DNA of 64,000 bases from Mycobacterium sp. Aquia_213. Its GTDB lineage: Bacteria > Actinomycetota > Actinomycetes > Mycobacteriales > Mycobacteriaceae. The DNA lies in NCBI RefSeq assembly GCF_026625985.1, contig NZ_CP113116.1:2232001-2296000 (forward strand), given 5' to 3'. The translations under genes and the position numbers were made by a program. The notes under the pieces are model-generated. The model saw nothing but the letters and a program-made list of their open reading frames with translations. It was not told where the DNA came from and made no database searches. This document shows positions 27,291-35,540 of this stretch, piece by piece (positions within the stretch are counted from its first letter, which is position 1; every line of letters begins with the position of its first letter).

Positions 27291-28208
27291 ATGTTGACCG
27301 GCACCTCCAGATTCGGTGGCATCACCACCCATGTCGGCATTCCGATAGCCGCCATTGCGTTGCTGAGCGGCGTTGCAATATTGCGCGGCGCTGCAGCATC
27401 GGCTGACCCAAACGACGACCAATTTCTGGCGCTTCTTGATGACGAAGGCGTCCCCGCCGTGTCAGGCGTGCCAAGCCTCGTCGAGACGGCTCACAAGGTT
27501 TGTCACGCACTGGATAACGGCACGCCGGCCAACCGCGTCGTGGACGATCTGGTCGACAATGCGGTGAGCGCTGATCCGACCCAGAGCCAAATCCGCGGCC
27601 CTCTCGCACGCACCGAGGGGCGCTTCATCATTGCGGCAGTGGGGGCCTACTGCCCTTACGACAAGAGCAAGCTCGCGGTCCTGATCACCCGTCCCAAAGC
27701 GGGATGGAATGGGCCGACACACCGGGCCGCCGACGGCATTCGCCAGACGGGTTTTCAGGCGCATGGCAGCGCACCCGTCTCGCTGATCGGAATTGTTCCC
27801 CCCGCAGGGATCGCCGATCCGAACCCGCCGACGATTCCGGAACCACCGGCGTCGGCGCACCTCCAGGCACCACCGCCGCCAATCGCGGCACCGCCTCGAC
27901 CACAGCAGCCGTTACCTCAACGTTTGCCTGCGCCTCCGCAACAGGAGCCGCCGCCTCCGCAACAGTTGCCTGCGCCTCCGCAGCAGTTGCCGCCCGCGCC
28001 GCAGGAGCCGCCGCCTCCCCCGCAGCAGTTGGCGCCGCCACCGCAGGAGCCGCCGCCTCCTCCGCAGCAGTTGGCGCCGCCACCGCAGGAGCCGCCGCCT
28101 TCTCCGCCACAACAGTTGCCGTCGCCGCCCCCACCCTCGCCGCCCGCGCCACCGCCCCCGCCGACTTCGCCGCCGAAGGCGCCGGGGTACATCAGGCTCG
28201 CACCTTGA
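27291..28208 (+). CDS. Secreted DUF732 protein with long proline/glutamine-rich tail
   Basis: A 305-residue exported protein. The signal peptide covers about 1-38 (cleavage after ASA). A DUF732 domain of about 85 residues follows (DPNDDQFLALLDDEG at its start, cysteines in KVCHAL and AYCPYD forming the usual disulfide). After about residue 180 the rest is a Pro/Gln/Glu-rich tail built partly from 14-residue repeats. DUF732 proteins are small mycobacterial exported proteins of unknown function; a tail this long is unusual and suggests cell-wall spanning. ATG at 27291 chosen; the frame also opens at a TTG 21 bases earlier. Confidence 0.85.
   Translation: MLTGTSRFGGITTHVGIPIAAIALLSGVAILRGAAASADPNDDQFLALLDDEGVPAVSGVPSLVETAHKVCHALDNGTPANRVVDDLVDNAVSADPTQSQIRGPLARTEGRFIIAAVGAYCPYDKSKLAVLITRPKAGWNGPTHRAADGIRQTGFQAHGSAPVSLIGIVPPAGIADPNPPTIPEPPASAHLQAPPPPIAAPPRPQQPLPQRLPAPPQQEPPPPQQLPAPPQQLPPAPQEPPPPPQQLAPPPQEPPPPPQQLAPPPQEPPPSPPQQLPSPPPPSPPAPPPPPTSPPKAPGYIRLAP
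27978..28103 (+). repeat. Three tandem 42-base repeats in the proline-rich tail
   Basis: Units at 27978-28019, 28020-28061 and 28062-28103. Units two and three differ at one base; unit one is more diverged. Each encodes 14 residues of the pattern PQQL-x-PxPQEPPPP. Such in-frame repeats readily change copy number between strains. Confidence 0.85.
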
Positions 28209-28302
28209 GACTGGGCAGTGCCAAACCCGACAGAGCGGCGCGCGGTGCGACCGACGATGGGGCGGCTGTCGGCGGGTTCGCGCGCGGCGGCACTATGAAT
28301 GC

Positions 28303-29415
28303 GTGAAGCCGTTTCGAATCGACGTTCCCGACGACGTACTCGATGATCTGCGGTCGCGCCTAGCGCGCACCCGATGGCCGGAAGCCGAATGTGTGGACGA
28401 CTGGAGTCAAGGCATTCCGCTGGCCTACACCCGCGAGTTGGCCGACTACTGGGCCAACGAATACGACTGGCGGCCCCGTGAGGCCGCGCTCAACCGCTTC
28501 GACCAGTTCGTCACCGACATCGACGGGTTGGACATTCATTTCATTCACCAGAGGTCCCCGCATGAGGGCGCGTTCCCGCTGGTGATCACGCATGGCTGGC
28601 CGGGCTCAATTGTGGAGTTCCACAAGGTGATTGAGCCGCTGACCAATCCGGCGTCCGGGCGCGCCGAGGACGCTTTTCACGTCGTGTGTCCGTCGCTGCC
28701 GGGATACGGCTTCTCCGGCAAGCCCACCCGCACCGGGTGGGGAGTGGAAAAGATCGCGGAGGCCTGGGAGCAGCTGATGGTCGGTCTCGGCTACGACCGC
28801 TACGGCGCCCAGGGCGGTGACTGGGGTGCAGCGGTCACCACGCAGATCGGCCGAAACGGCGGGCACTGCGCGGGCATTCATCTCAACATGCCGATCGGTC
28901 GGCCGGGGAATCTGGACAATCCGACCGAGGAGGAGAAGGCGGCCCTGGCCACCCTGTCCGAGCATCAAAAGTGGGGCATGGGGTACTCCACGCAGCAATC
29001 CACCCGGCCCCAGACGCTGGGCTACGGCTTGGCCGACTCCCCGGTGGGACAACTCGCCTGGATCGTCGAAAAGTTCTGGGCGTGGGCGGATTGCGACGGG
29101 AACCCCGAGAATGCGGTCAGCCGAGACGAACTCCTGGACAACGTGATGGTGTACTGGGTGACCAACACCGCCGCGTCGTCGGCTCGCCTGTATTGGGAGA
29201 GCTTCCGGGTCTGGCGGGGCGGGGACCGCGTCGAATTGCCCACCGGCGTAGCCGCTTTCCCCGGTGAGCTATTGAAGCCGCCGCGGAATTGGTGCGAGAC
29301 GGGCTACAACATCACGCACTGGACCAAGATGCCGCGTGGCGGTCACTTCGCCGCGTTCGAACAACCGGAGCTGTTCGTCGACGACGTCCGCGCGTTCTTT
29401 GCGACGGTGCGCTGA
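28303..29415 (+). CDS. Epoxide hydrolase with N-terminal EHN domain
   Basis: A 370-residue alpha/beta hydrolase of the microsomal / juvenile-hormone epoxide hydrolase type. The N-terminal EHN domain (about 1-105) is followed by the hydrolase core: oxyanion motif HGWPGS at 97-102, nucleophile Asp173 in GGDWG, and the catalytic His in the segment RGGHFAAFEQPE near the C-terminus. It opens epoxides to diols in the cytosol. The GTG at 28303 gives the family N-terminus MKPFRIDVPD; the frame is open back into the proline-rich gene but that part is unrelated. It converges with the VOC-SDR pair with 4 bases between stop codons. Confidence 0.88.
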   Translation: MKPFRIDVPDDVLDDLRSRLARTRWPEAECVDDWSQGIPLAYTRELADYWANEYDWRPREAALNRFDQFVTDIDGLDIHFIHQRSPHEGAFPLVITHGWPGSIVEFHKVIEPLTNPASGRAEDAFHVVCPSLPGYGFSGKPTRTGWGVEKIAEAWEQLMVGLGYDRYGAQGGDWGAAVTTQIGRNGGHCAGIHLNMPIGRPGNLDNPTEEEKAALATLSEHQKWGMGYSTQQSTRPQTLGYGLADSPVGQLAWIVEKFWAWADCDGNPENAVSRDELLDNVMVYWVTNTAASSARLYWESFRVWRGGDRVELPTGVAAFPGELLKPPRNWCETGYNITHWTKMPRGGHFAAFEQPELFVDDVRAFFATVR

Positions 29416-29419
29416 CGGG

Positions 29420-29818
29420 TTATCCCGGCAGCGCGAAGAACTCCAAGGCGATGCCATCGGGGTCGCGGAAACTCAGGCCCGAGCCGTAGTCCGCGTCCAC
29501 GACGCCGCCGTGCTCGATGCCCAGCTCGTTCAGCCGTGTCACCCAGTTCTCCAGTTCGGCGCGGTTGGCGCAACCGAAGCCGACGTGGTCCAGGCCGACG
29601 CGGTGCTCGCTGAATTTCTCGTCGGGGGCCGCGTGGTCGTGCTGGTGGATGCCGAACAGTGTGCCGCCGTCCAGCAACCACACCTGATGCCGGTACCCGG
29701 CCGCATCGTCGTGCTCGTCGGTGAGGGGGTCGGTGCCGAAAAGGCGGCGGTACCACGCCCCGCTGACCTCGACATCGCGCACCGTGACCGCAACGTGGTT
29801 GAGCGTCGGGAAAGTCAT
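29420..29818 (-). CDS. VOC-family (glyoxalase/dioxygenase fold) protein
   Basis: A 132-residue single-domain VOC protein made of two beta-alpha-beta-beta-beta units. Candidate metal ligands are His8 (LNHVAVTV), a His in the HDHAAPD/IHQHDHAA region, and the late Glu in IALEFFALPG. The family includes glyoxalase I, fosfomycin resistance proteins and ring-cleaving dioxygenases; substrate not predictable. Its start overlaps the SDR stop by 4 bases, so the two are co-translated and may act in one pathway. Confidence 0.85.
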   Translation of the reverse strand: MTFPTLNHVAVTVRDVEVSGAWYRRLFGTDPLTDEHDDAAGYRHQVWLLDGGTLFGIHQHDHAAPDEKFSEHRVGLDHVGFGCANRAELENWVTRLNELGIEHGGVVDADYGSGLSFRDPDGIALEFFALPG

Positions 29819-30591
29819 GATTTGACTCTACGTGCCGTGCCCAGCATCGGGCCGCTGGCCGAGTAGCCGCCGTCGACGGCCAGCGCGGCGCCCGTGACGA
29901 ACGAGGCTTCGTCGCTGGCGAGAAACAATGCGGCGGAGGCTAATTCGGCGGGTTCGCCCCAGCGGGCCATCGGCGTCGGCAGATAACCACCCGGCGGCAC
30001 TTCGTCGTCGGGCTTCGCCCCGGCCAGCCCGGTGTAGGTCATGCCGGGGCAGATCGCGTTGATGCGCACGTTCGTCTTGGCGTAGTCCAGCGCCGCGGAT
30101 TTCGTCATCTGCACCACCGCGGCTTTGGCCGCGGCGTAGCACGACAATCCCTTCCAGCCGACCAGCCCGGACGCCGACGCGGTGTTGACGATCGCGCCGC
30201 CACCGGCCTCGAGCATCGCCGGAATCGCGTATTTCATGCCGAGGAAGACGCCCTTGAGGTTGATCGCCAGGATCTTGTCGAACAATGCTTCGTCGGTGTC
30301 GGCCAGGGCTACGTGTGGCCCGCCGAATCCGGCGTTGTTCAGCAGCACGTCGACCCGACCGAATCGGTCGACGGCGGTCGCAACCATGCGCTCCACATCG
30401 GCGGCGACCGTGACGTCGACGTGCACGGGCACCCCGGCATCACCGAGCCGATCCGCGATGTCGTTCTCGTGTCCGCTGATGTCGGCACAGACGACGCGGG
30501 CTCCTTCGTCGGCGAATCGGCTGGCCGCCGCCCACCCGATACCGGAGCCGGCGCCGGTGATGATGGCGACCTTGCCTTCAAGACGGCCCAT
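29815..30591 (-). CDS. Short-chain dehydrogenase/reductase
   Basis: A 258-residue classical SDR. The cofactor motif TGAGSGIG is at 12-19, NNAG at 85-88, and the active site is Ser139 or Ser141 with Tyr152 and Lys156 (YAAAK). Asp37 in the segment VVCADIS after strand 2 favours NAD over NADP. It follows the DUF2236 gene directly (adjacent stop and start) and overlaps the VOC gene by 4 bases, giving a three-gene leftward operon. Confidence 0.9.
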   Translation of the reverse strand: MGRLEGKVAIITGAGSGIGWAAASRFADEGARVVCADISGHENDIADRLGDAGVPVHVDVTVAADVERMVATAVDRFGRVDVLLNNAGFGGPHVALADTDEALFDKILAINLKGVFLGMKYAIPAMLEAGGGAIVNTASASGLVGWKGLSCYAAAKAAVVQMTKSAALDYAKTNVRINAICPGMTYTGLAGAKPDDEVPPGGYLPTPMARWGEPAELASAALFLASDEASFVTGAALAVDGGYSASGPMLGTARRVKS

Positions 30592-31404
30592 CTAGACGAT
30601 CCGCCAGCCGCGGCGCGCCCGAAATCGCATGTCCCACAAGTAAAGCTGATAGCCGAAGATCCACACGCGGTGCGGAATGAACAGATCGGCCAGCCGCAGG
30701 GCCGACACCAGCCAGTCGAATCGGCGCTGCTGTCGCTGCGACCAGTCCAGCTGCATCATCGCCCGAAACTCTGGGGCCAAGAACCCCGTCGTCGCGAACA
30801 GGTTGAGCGGACCGGCCAGCACTCGTAACGGCCACGGCAGAAACGCCATTGCGGCCACGCCGCGCAGATGCTCGCGCACCGGCGGGTCGATGTGCAGCTC
30901 GTCGAGCGAACGCTTCCAGTACTCGTCGAACGCGACCAGGTCCGGCGGCCACAAGCGCTCGGGCACCTGCAACGTCGTACCCAACCGTTTGGCGTCGCGA
31001 TAGACCGCCTCGGCGCTGGCCTCGTCGAGTGGGCCATTGAGGAACTCGTGCTGGTCGACGAAGTAGCGGTACAGGCAGGCGGCCACCCACAGCTGCAGCT
31101 TGGGGTCGAAGGCGTTGTAGGAAACCGGGCTGGCCGACGTGGACCGCACCTGGCGGTGTGCGACGTCGACGGCTTCGCGGATCAGTGCCCGGTCGGACTC
31201 GGTTCCGATTGTCGCCACCGCGAGGTAAGTACCGGTGGTGCGGGCCCGCTTGAACGGGTGCTTGTAGACGTTGCCGCTATCCACCGGGCTTTCCAGCACG
31301 CCGTAGCCGACGCCCGGCAAGGACAGCTGCATGATCACGTTCGCGGCGGGCAGTAGCGGCGCCGCCGCGTTGAGCAGGTCGGCGACCCGGGTCGCGGGCT
31401 TCAT
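30592..31404 (-). CDS. DUF2236 (mpaB / latex-oxygenase-like) protein (Rv2237-like)
   Basis: A 270-residue protein of the DUF2236 / oxygenase-MpaB fold, related to heme-dependent rubber oxygenase. Candidate functional residues include the conserved Arg/Thr in KRARTTGTYL and the late His (FVDQHEFL and IPHRVW). No signal peptide. The position beside cobD matches Rv2237-Rv2236c. It leads the operon with the SDR and VOC genes, suggesting an oxidation, dehydrogenation and cleavage series, which is inference. Divergent from cobD across about 70 to 80 bases. Confidence 0.83.
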   Translation of the reverse strand: MKPATRVADLLNAAAPLLPAANVIMQLSLPGVGYGVLESPVDSGNVYKHPFKRARTTGTYLAVATIGTESDRALIREAVDVAHRQVRSTSASPVSYNAFDPKLQLWVAACLYRYFVDQHEFLNGPLDEASAEAVYRDAKRLGTTLQVPERLWPPDLVAFDEYWKRSLDELHIDPPVREHLRGVAAMAFLPWPLRVLAGPLNLFATTGFLAPEFRAMMQLDWSQRQQRRFDWLVSALRLADLFIPHRVWIFGYQLYLWDMRFRARRGWRIV

Positions 31405-31484
31405 GTAACCGAGTAGACCACGTAACGGGCTGACGGCACAGGCGTTAGTCAGCGCGGATGTGAGACGCTGCCGAGGTGCTTGCG

Positions 31485-32423
31485 ATGCGGACCCGGATCG
31501 TCGGCGTGCTGGTCGGCTGCCTGGCTGACCTCGCGCTGGGCGACCCCAAGAGGGGCCATCCCGTCGCGGCTTTCGGTCAGGCGGCCGCCGAGCTGGAGCA
31601 GTTCACCTACCGCGACACGAAGATCGCCGGTGCGCTGCACGTGAGCCTTGCGGTCGGCACGGTGGGGCTGATCGGCACGGCCGTGCAGCAGGCCACCGCA
31701 CGCCGCAGCCCAATCTGGTCGATCGCCGCGACCGCCACGGCCAGCTGGATCGCGCTGGGTGGAACGTCGTTGGCGCGCACCGGCCTGCAGATGGCGCAGC
31801 TGGTCGACCGCAATGACATCGAGGCCGCGCGGCGACTGCTGCCCTCGCTGTGCGGACGCGATCCGGCGCGGCTGGACGGCTCGGGGTTGACTCGCGCGGC
31901 GCTGGAATCGGTGGCCGAGAACACTTCCGACGCTCAGGTGGCGCCGCTGCTGTGGGCGGCCGCGGGCGGAGTGCCCGCCGTGCTGGGGTACCGCGCCGTC
32001 AATACCCTGGACGCGATGATCGGCCACCGCTCGCCCCGCTACATCCGATTCGGTTGGGCCGCAGCACGATTGGACGACGTGGCCAACTATCTCCCGGCCC
32101 GGGTGACGGCGGCGCTGGTGGTGTTGTGCGCACCGCTGGTCGGCGGGTCGCCGTCGGGTGCGGCCGCAGCGTGGCGCCGTGACGCGACTCGGCATCCCAG
32201 TCCCAACGCGGGCGTCGTCGAGGCGGCCTTCGCCGGGGCGCTGGGTGTGCGGCTGGGCGGGCCCACGCAGTATCACCACGAGCTGCAGATTCGTCCCACC
32301 CTCGGCGACGGGCGAGCGCCCACCGCGGCCGATCTGCGCCGCGCCGTGGCGCTGTCGCGGATAGTGCAGCTGGGTGCCGCGGCGTTGCTGGCCGCGCTAT
32401 CGAGTGTGCATTGGCGACGCTGA
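31485..32423 (+). CDS. cobD: Adenosylcobinamide-phosphate synthase
   Basis: A 312-residue multi-pass membrane enzyme of the CobD/CbiB family. The N-terminal signature GDPKRGHPV is at about 20-28 and the late motif SPNAGVVEAAFAGALGVRLGG at about 244-264. It attaches the aminopropanol arm to adenosylcobyric acid in vitamin B12 biosynthesis. The ATG at 31485 has GAGG eight bases upstream (31473-31477); a GTG at 31476 would add three residues. The cobC gene lies 4 kb to the right on the same strand. Confidence 0.9.
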   Translation: MRTRIVGVLVGCLADLALGDPKRGHPVAAFGQAAAELEQFTYRDTKIAGALHVSLAVGTVGLIGTAVQQATARRSPIWSIAATATASWIALGGTSLARTGLQMAQLVDRNDIEAARRLLPSLCGRDPARLDGSGLTRAALESVAENTSDAQVAPLLWAAAGGVPAVLGYRAVNTLDAMIGHRSPRYIRFGWAAARLDDVANYLPARVTAALVVLCAPLVGGSPSGAAAAWRRDATRHPSPNAGVVEAAFAGALGVRLGGPTQYHHELQIRPTLGDGRAPTAADLRRAVALSRIVQLGAAALLAALSSVHWRR

Positions 32424-32462
32424 ATGTGCTTCTAGGGCGACCTCAGCGCACACTGAACGGCT

Positions 32463-33287
32463 CTAGCGGCGACGGCCGTAGCGGTCGGCGAGTTTCTCCT
32501 CGACGGTCATCGGGGATTCGGGCGCCTTCGCTTGCTTTTCTTGGCGTCTGATCCGGATCTCGGAGTAGGCGAAATAGCCCAGCCCGATCGGGGCCACGAT
32601 CCCGAACGAAATCCATTGGATGCCATAGGACAGGAACGGCCCGGCGTCGAGGTGCGGCACGCCGATCACGCCGAGTCCGCCGGGCTGATCTTCGACCAAT
32701 TGCAGATATGACCCGGCCAGCGGGACCTTGGTCAGCACCGAGACCTGGTTGGTGTTGATCGAATACACCTGCTGCACACCATCTCTGGTGAACGGATCCT
32801 TGTCCCGAACGGCCGGTTCGGAGTCACGCAGCCGCGCCGTGATGGTCACCGTTTCCTGCGGCGGGCGGGGGATCGGCGGGACGTGCGAGCCGGGCTCGGG
32901 GCGCACGTAACCACGGTCGACGAGTACGGTCGGCCCGTCGTCGACGACGAACGGGGCGAGCACCTCAAAGGCCTGATCTCCCTCGACGACCCGCAATCGA
33001 GCCAGCACCTCGACGTCGGGCAGGTAATGCCCGGTTGCGGTCACCCTGCGCCATTGCGCATTGGGCGCCGACGAATCCTGCTGCGGCAACAAGGTTTTCA
33101 ACGGCACCGGCGCGGTATTGAGGGAGTTCTCGATCTGGTGGTTCTCCCGTGACGTGCGGGAATTCTTTCCCAGCTGCCACGGCGCGAGCACCATGAAACA
33201 CAGGTAGGTGAAGGCGATGACCACCAGGATCAGCGCTATCCAGCCCGGTCGTAGCAGGAATGCCAGCCGCACCCTGTTTTTAGGCAT
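32463..33287 (-). CDS. SURF1-family membrane protein (Rv2235-like)
   Basis: A 274-residue protein with two transmembrane helices, at about 15-35 and 215-238, enclosing an extracytoplasmic domain; this is the SURF1 topology. SURF1 proteins assist assembly of the aa3-type cytochrome oxidase. Signature segments are APWQLGK after helix 1 and GPFLSYGIQW before helix 2. The ATG at 33287 shares one base with the ptpA stop, so this is the third gene of the ptkA-ptpA-SURF1 operon. Confidence 0.9.
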   Translation of the reverse strand: MPKNRVRLAFLLRPGWIALILVVIAFTYLCFMVLAPWQLGKNSRTSRENHQIENSLNTAPVPLKTLLPQQDSSAPNAQWRRVTATGHYLPDVEVLARLRVVEGDQAFEVLAPFVVDDGPTVLVDRGYVRPEPGSHVPPIPRPPQETVTITARLRDSEPAVRDKDPFTRDGVQQVYSINTNQVSVLTKVPLAGSYLQLVEDQPGGLGVIGVPHLDAGPFLSYGIQWISFGIVAPIGLGYFAYSEIRIRRQEKQAKAPESPMTVEEKLADRYGRRR

Positions 33288-33778
33288 CAACCGTGCCCGT
33301 TTTGCGCTAGTTGCTCGTCGACCCAGTCGTGCAGGCCGGGCAATGCGGCCTCGATGACGGCCAGCACCTCTTCGAAGTCGGCATGATTGCCGTAGTAGGG
33401 GTCCTCGACGTCGAGGGCATGGGCACCCGAGCGCGGGTCGAACGAGCGCAGCATCCTGACCCGGTCGTGGTCGACACCGAGCTGCTGCAACATCCGAAGA
33501 TGGTTGCGGCCCAGGGCCACCACCAGGTCGGCCCCCAGGTGGTCGTCGTCGACCTGCGCGGCGCGGTGGTCGGTGGAATAGCCGTGGGCACGCAGCACCT
33601 TGGCCGCCCGCTCGTCGGCGCCACTGCCGACATGCCAGTTGCCGGTGCCCGCACTGGTCACCCGCACCGCATCGGCGAGGCCACGCTGGCGCAGCTGGTC
33701 GGCGAACATTTTCTCGGCCATCGGCGAGCGGCAGATGTTGCCGCTGCAGACGAAGGTCACGTGCAATGGATCAGACAC
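33287..33778 (-). CDS. ptpA: Low-molecular-weight protein tyrosine phosphatase PtpA
   Basis: A 163-residue phosphatase, the length of the M. tuberculosis enzyme. The P-loop CSGNICRS is at 11-18 with nucleophile Cys11 and Arg17; the general acid Asp126 is followed by Pro127, and the tandem tyrosines 128 and 129 are the sites phosphorylated by PtkA in M. tuberculosis. PtpA is secreted into host macrophages, where it blocks phagosome acidification. The start is the GTG at 33778, overlapping the ptkA end by 8 bases; an earlier frame lacks family similarity. Confidence 0.95.
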   Translation of the reverse strand: MSDPLHVTFVCSGNICRSPMAEKMFADQLRQRGLADAVRVTSAGTGNWHVGSGADERAAKVLRAHGYSTDHRAAQVDDDHLGADLVVALGRNHLRMLQQLGVDHDRVRMLRSFDPRSGAHALDVEDPYYGNHADFEEVLAVIEAALPGLHDWVDEQLAQNGHG

Positions 33779-34442
33779 CCAGCGCCCTCCGCAGCTCGGA
33801 GATCGTCGCGGCATGCGTCACGCCGGTCACGTGGTAGCCGTCGGCGAAATCGGCCTTGCCGTAGCCCCAGCCGACCACCACGGTGTCGATGCCGTGCGCG
33901 GCCGCCCCGTCGACGTCGTGGCTGCGGTCGCCGACCATCAGCACTCGCTCGGGCAGCGGCTGCAGCTGGGCCAGTGCGTGCGCCAGCACCTCCTCCTTGC
34001 TCCGGCGGGTGCCGTCCGGGCAGGCGCCGGCGATCACCTCGAAATGCTGGTCGAGCGCGAAGTGGGCAAGGACGCGGCGTGCCGTCGGCTCCAGCTTGGA
34101 GGTGGCCACGGCCAGCCGCACCCCGGCGGCGCGCAGGTCGGCCAGCAGCGGCTCGATCCCGTCGAACAGGCTGTTGTTCGACCAGCCCCGAGCGCCGTAC
34201 TCGGCCCGGAACGCCGCGAATGCCGCGTCGGCGTCCTCGCCGAGCATTAATTGGAATGTTTCATCCATCGGCGGGCCGACGATCTGCGCGGCCAGGTCAC
34301 CCTCGGGCACGGGGGCACCGATGTGCTCGAGGGCATGGGTGAAGCTGGCGACGATCCCCGCCGCGGAATCGGTCAGGGTGCCGTCCAGATCGAAGATCAC
34401 CAGCTGAGGCGCCTGCCCCTGGGCCGAATCTGCTCCTGTCAC
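33771..34442 (-). CDS. ptkA: HAD-family protein, tyrosine kinase PtkA homologue
   Basis: A HAD hydrolase fold of about 223 residues. Motif I is FDLDGTLTDS near the N-terminus, motif II is the segment AVATSK, and motif III/IV is VGDRSHDVDGA. In M. tuberculosis the homologue (Rv2232) is an atypical protein tyrosine kinase that phosphorylates PtpA; both genes are coupled here too. The start is uncertain. The GTG at 34442 leaves only about 13 residues before the HAD core, whereas the M. tuberculosis protein is annotated with a long disordered N-terminus (291 residues). The frame is open upstream but must overlap the divergent hydrolase promoter. Confidence 0.8.
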   Translation of the reverse strand: MTGADSAQGQAPQLVIFDLDGTLTDSAAGIVASFTHALEHIGAPVPEGDLAAQIVGPPMDETFQLMLGEDADAAFAAFRAEYGARGWSNNSLFDGIEPLLADLRAAGVRLAVATSKLEPTARRVLAHFALDQHFEVIAGACPDGTRRSKEEVLAHALAQLQPLPERVLMVGDRSHDVDGAAAHGIDTVVVGWGYGKADFADGYHVTGVTHAATISELRRALGV

Positions 34443-34592
34443 CTCACCATTGTCGTTGATCGCGTGTTGCGCGGCAGTGAGGGCCTCGCTGGAGATGCGC
34501 TCAGTTCGCTTCTGGGGGATTCTTACTCTGGCTGGCAACAGGTTTCGTTGCCTACCGTTTTTGCCAGCGCCTGCGATCCGGAAGGAAGCACC

Positions 34593-35444
34593 ATGACCGC
34601 CAGCACCGTCACGGACTGGGAAAAAGCCGAGATCGACAAGGCCAACGCTTCCGGGCTGACTCCGGTGGTGTTCGTGCATGGTCTCTGGCTGCTGTCCAGC
34701 AGCTGGCAGCGCTGGCGTGAGTTGTTCGAAGCCAACGGCTACACGACCATCGCCCCGGGCTGGCCCGACGATCCGGCCACCGTGGCCGAGGCGTTCGAGC
34801 ACCCAGAAGTGTTCGCGCACAAGAAGGTTCAAGCCGTCACCGATCACTATTTGGATGCCATCGGGCAGCTGACGAAGAAACCCGCGGTCGTCGGTCACTC
34901 CTTCGGTGGCTTGATAGCGCAGAAAATCGCGGGCTCCGGTGCGTCCGTGGTGACCGTATCGATCGACAACGCGCCGTTCAGAGGGATTCTGCCGCTGCCG
35001 ATCTCGGCGCTGCGCTCGTCGTTCCCGGTCCTGGGCAATCCCGCCAACTACGGTAAGGCCGTTGTCCTGACCTTCGACCAGTTCAAGTACGGCTGGGCGA
35101 ACAACCTCGACGAGGCCGAAGCCAGGGAGCTGTACGAGACCTATCACGTCCCCGCGCCGGGCCTGCCGCTGTTTCAGGAGGCGATTTCGAATTTCAACCC
35201 GGTCAGCGAGACCCGGGTGGACTCCAAGAATCCCGACCGCGGTCCGCTGCTGATCATCGCGGGGGAAAACGATCACACGATACCGCTGGCGATCACCGAG
35301 GCCACCTACAAACTTCAGTCCAAGCACAACCCGGGCGTGACCGAGATCGAGCGGATTCCCGCCCGCGGCCACTCCCTGGTCATCGACAGCGGCTGGAAAG
35401 AAGTCGCGGACGTCTCCGTGAAGTTCATTCAGCGCTTCACCTGA
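34593..35444 (+). CDS. Alpha/beta hydrolase
   Basis: A 283-residue alpha/beta hydrolase. The oxyanion motif VHGLW is at 28-32, the nucleophile Ser103 is in GHSFGG, an acid is in the segment AGENDHTIP and the His in ARGHSLVID. Family members include lipases, esterases and non-haem peroxidases. The ATG at 34593 has GAAGGA upstream. The frame is open back to 34251 inside ptkA, on the opposite strand, without meaning. It lies divergent to ptkA. No signal peptide; cytosolic. Confidence 0.87.
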   Translation: MTASTVTDWEKAEIDKANASGLTPVVFVHGLWLLSSSWQRWRELFEANGYTTIAPGWPDDPATVAEAFEHPEVFAHKKVQAVTDHYLDAIGQLTKKPAVVGHSFGGLIAQKIAGSGASVVTVSIDNAPFRGILPLPISALRSSFPVLGNPANYGKAVVLTFDQFKYGWANNLDEAEARELYETYHVPAPGLPLFQEAISNFNPVSETRVDSKNPDRGPLLIIAGENDHTIPLAITEATYKLQSKHNPGVTEIERIPARGHSLVIDSGWKEVADVSVKFIQRFT

Positions 35445-35540
35445 TTTCGCGCGGCGGCAAAGCTTGCCTGCGGCTCGCTGCCGGCGCAGCGCATCCGGGC
35501 TATGCTCCGTTGACCAGGGGACCCTGAAGGTGAGCAACGC

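Noticed and set aside
27004..27297. A 97-codon open frame between the small helical protein and the DUF732 gene
   Set aside because: No domain, Arg-rich tail, no clear ribosome-binding site; it may be decayed sequence but is not supported as a gene.
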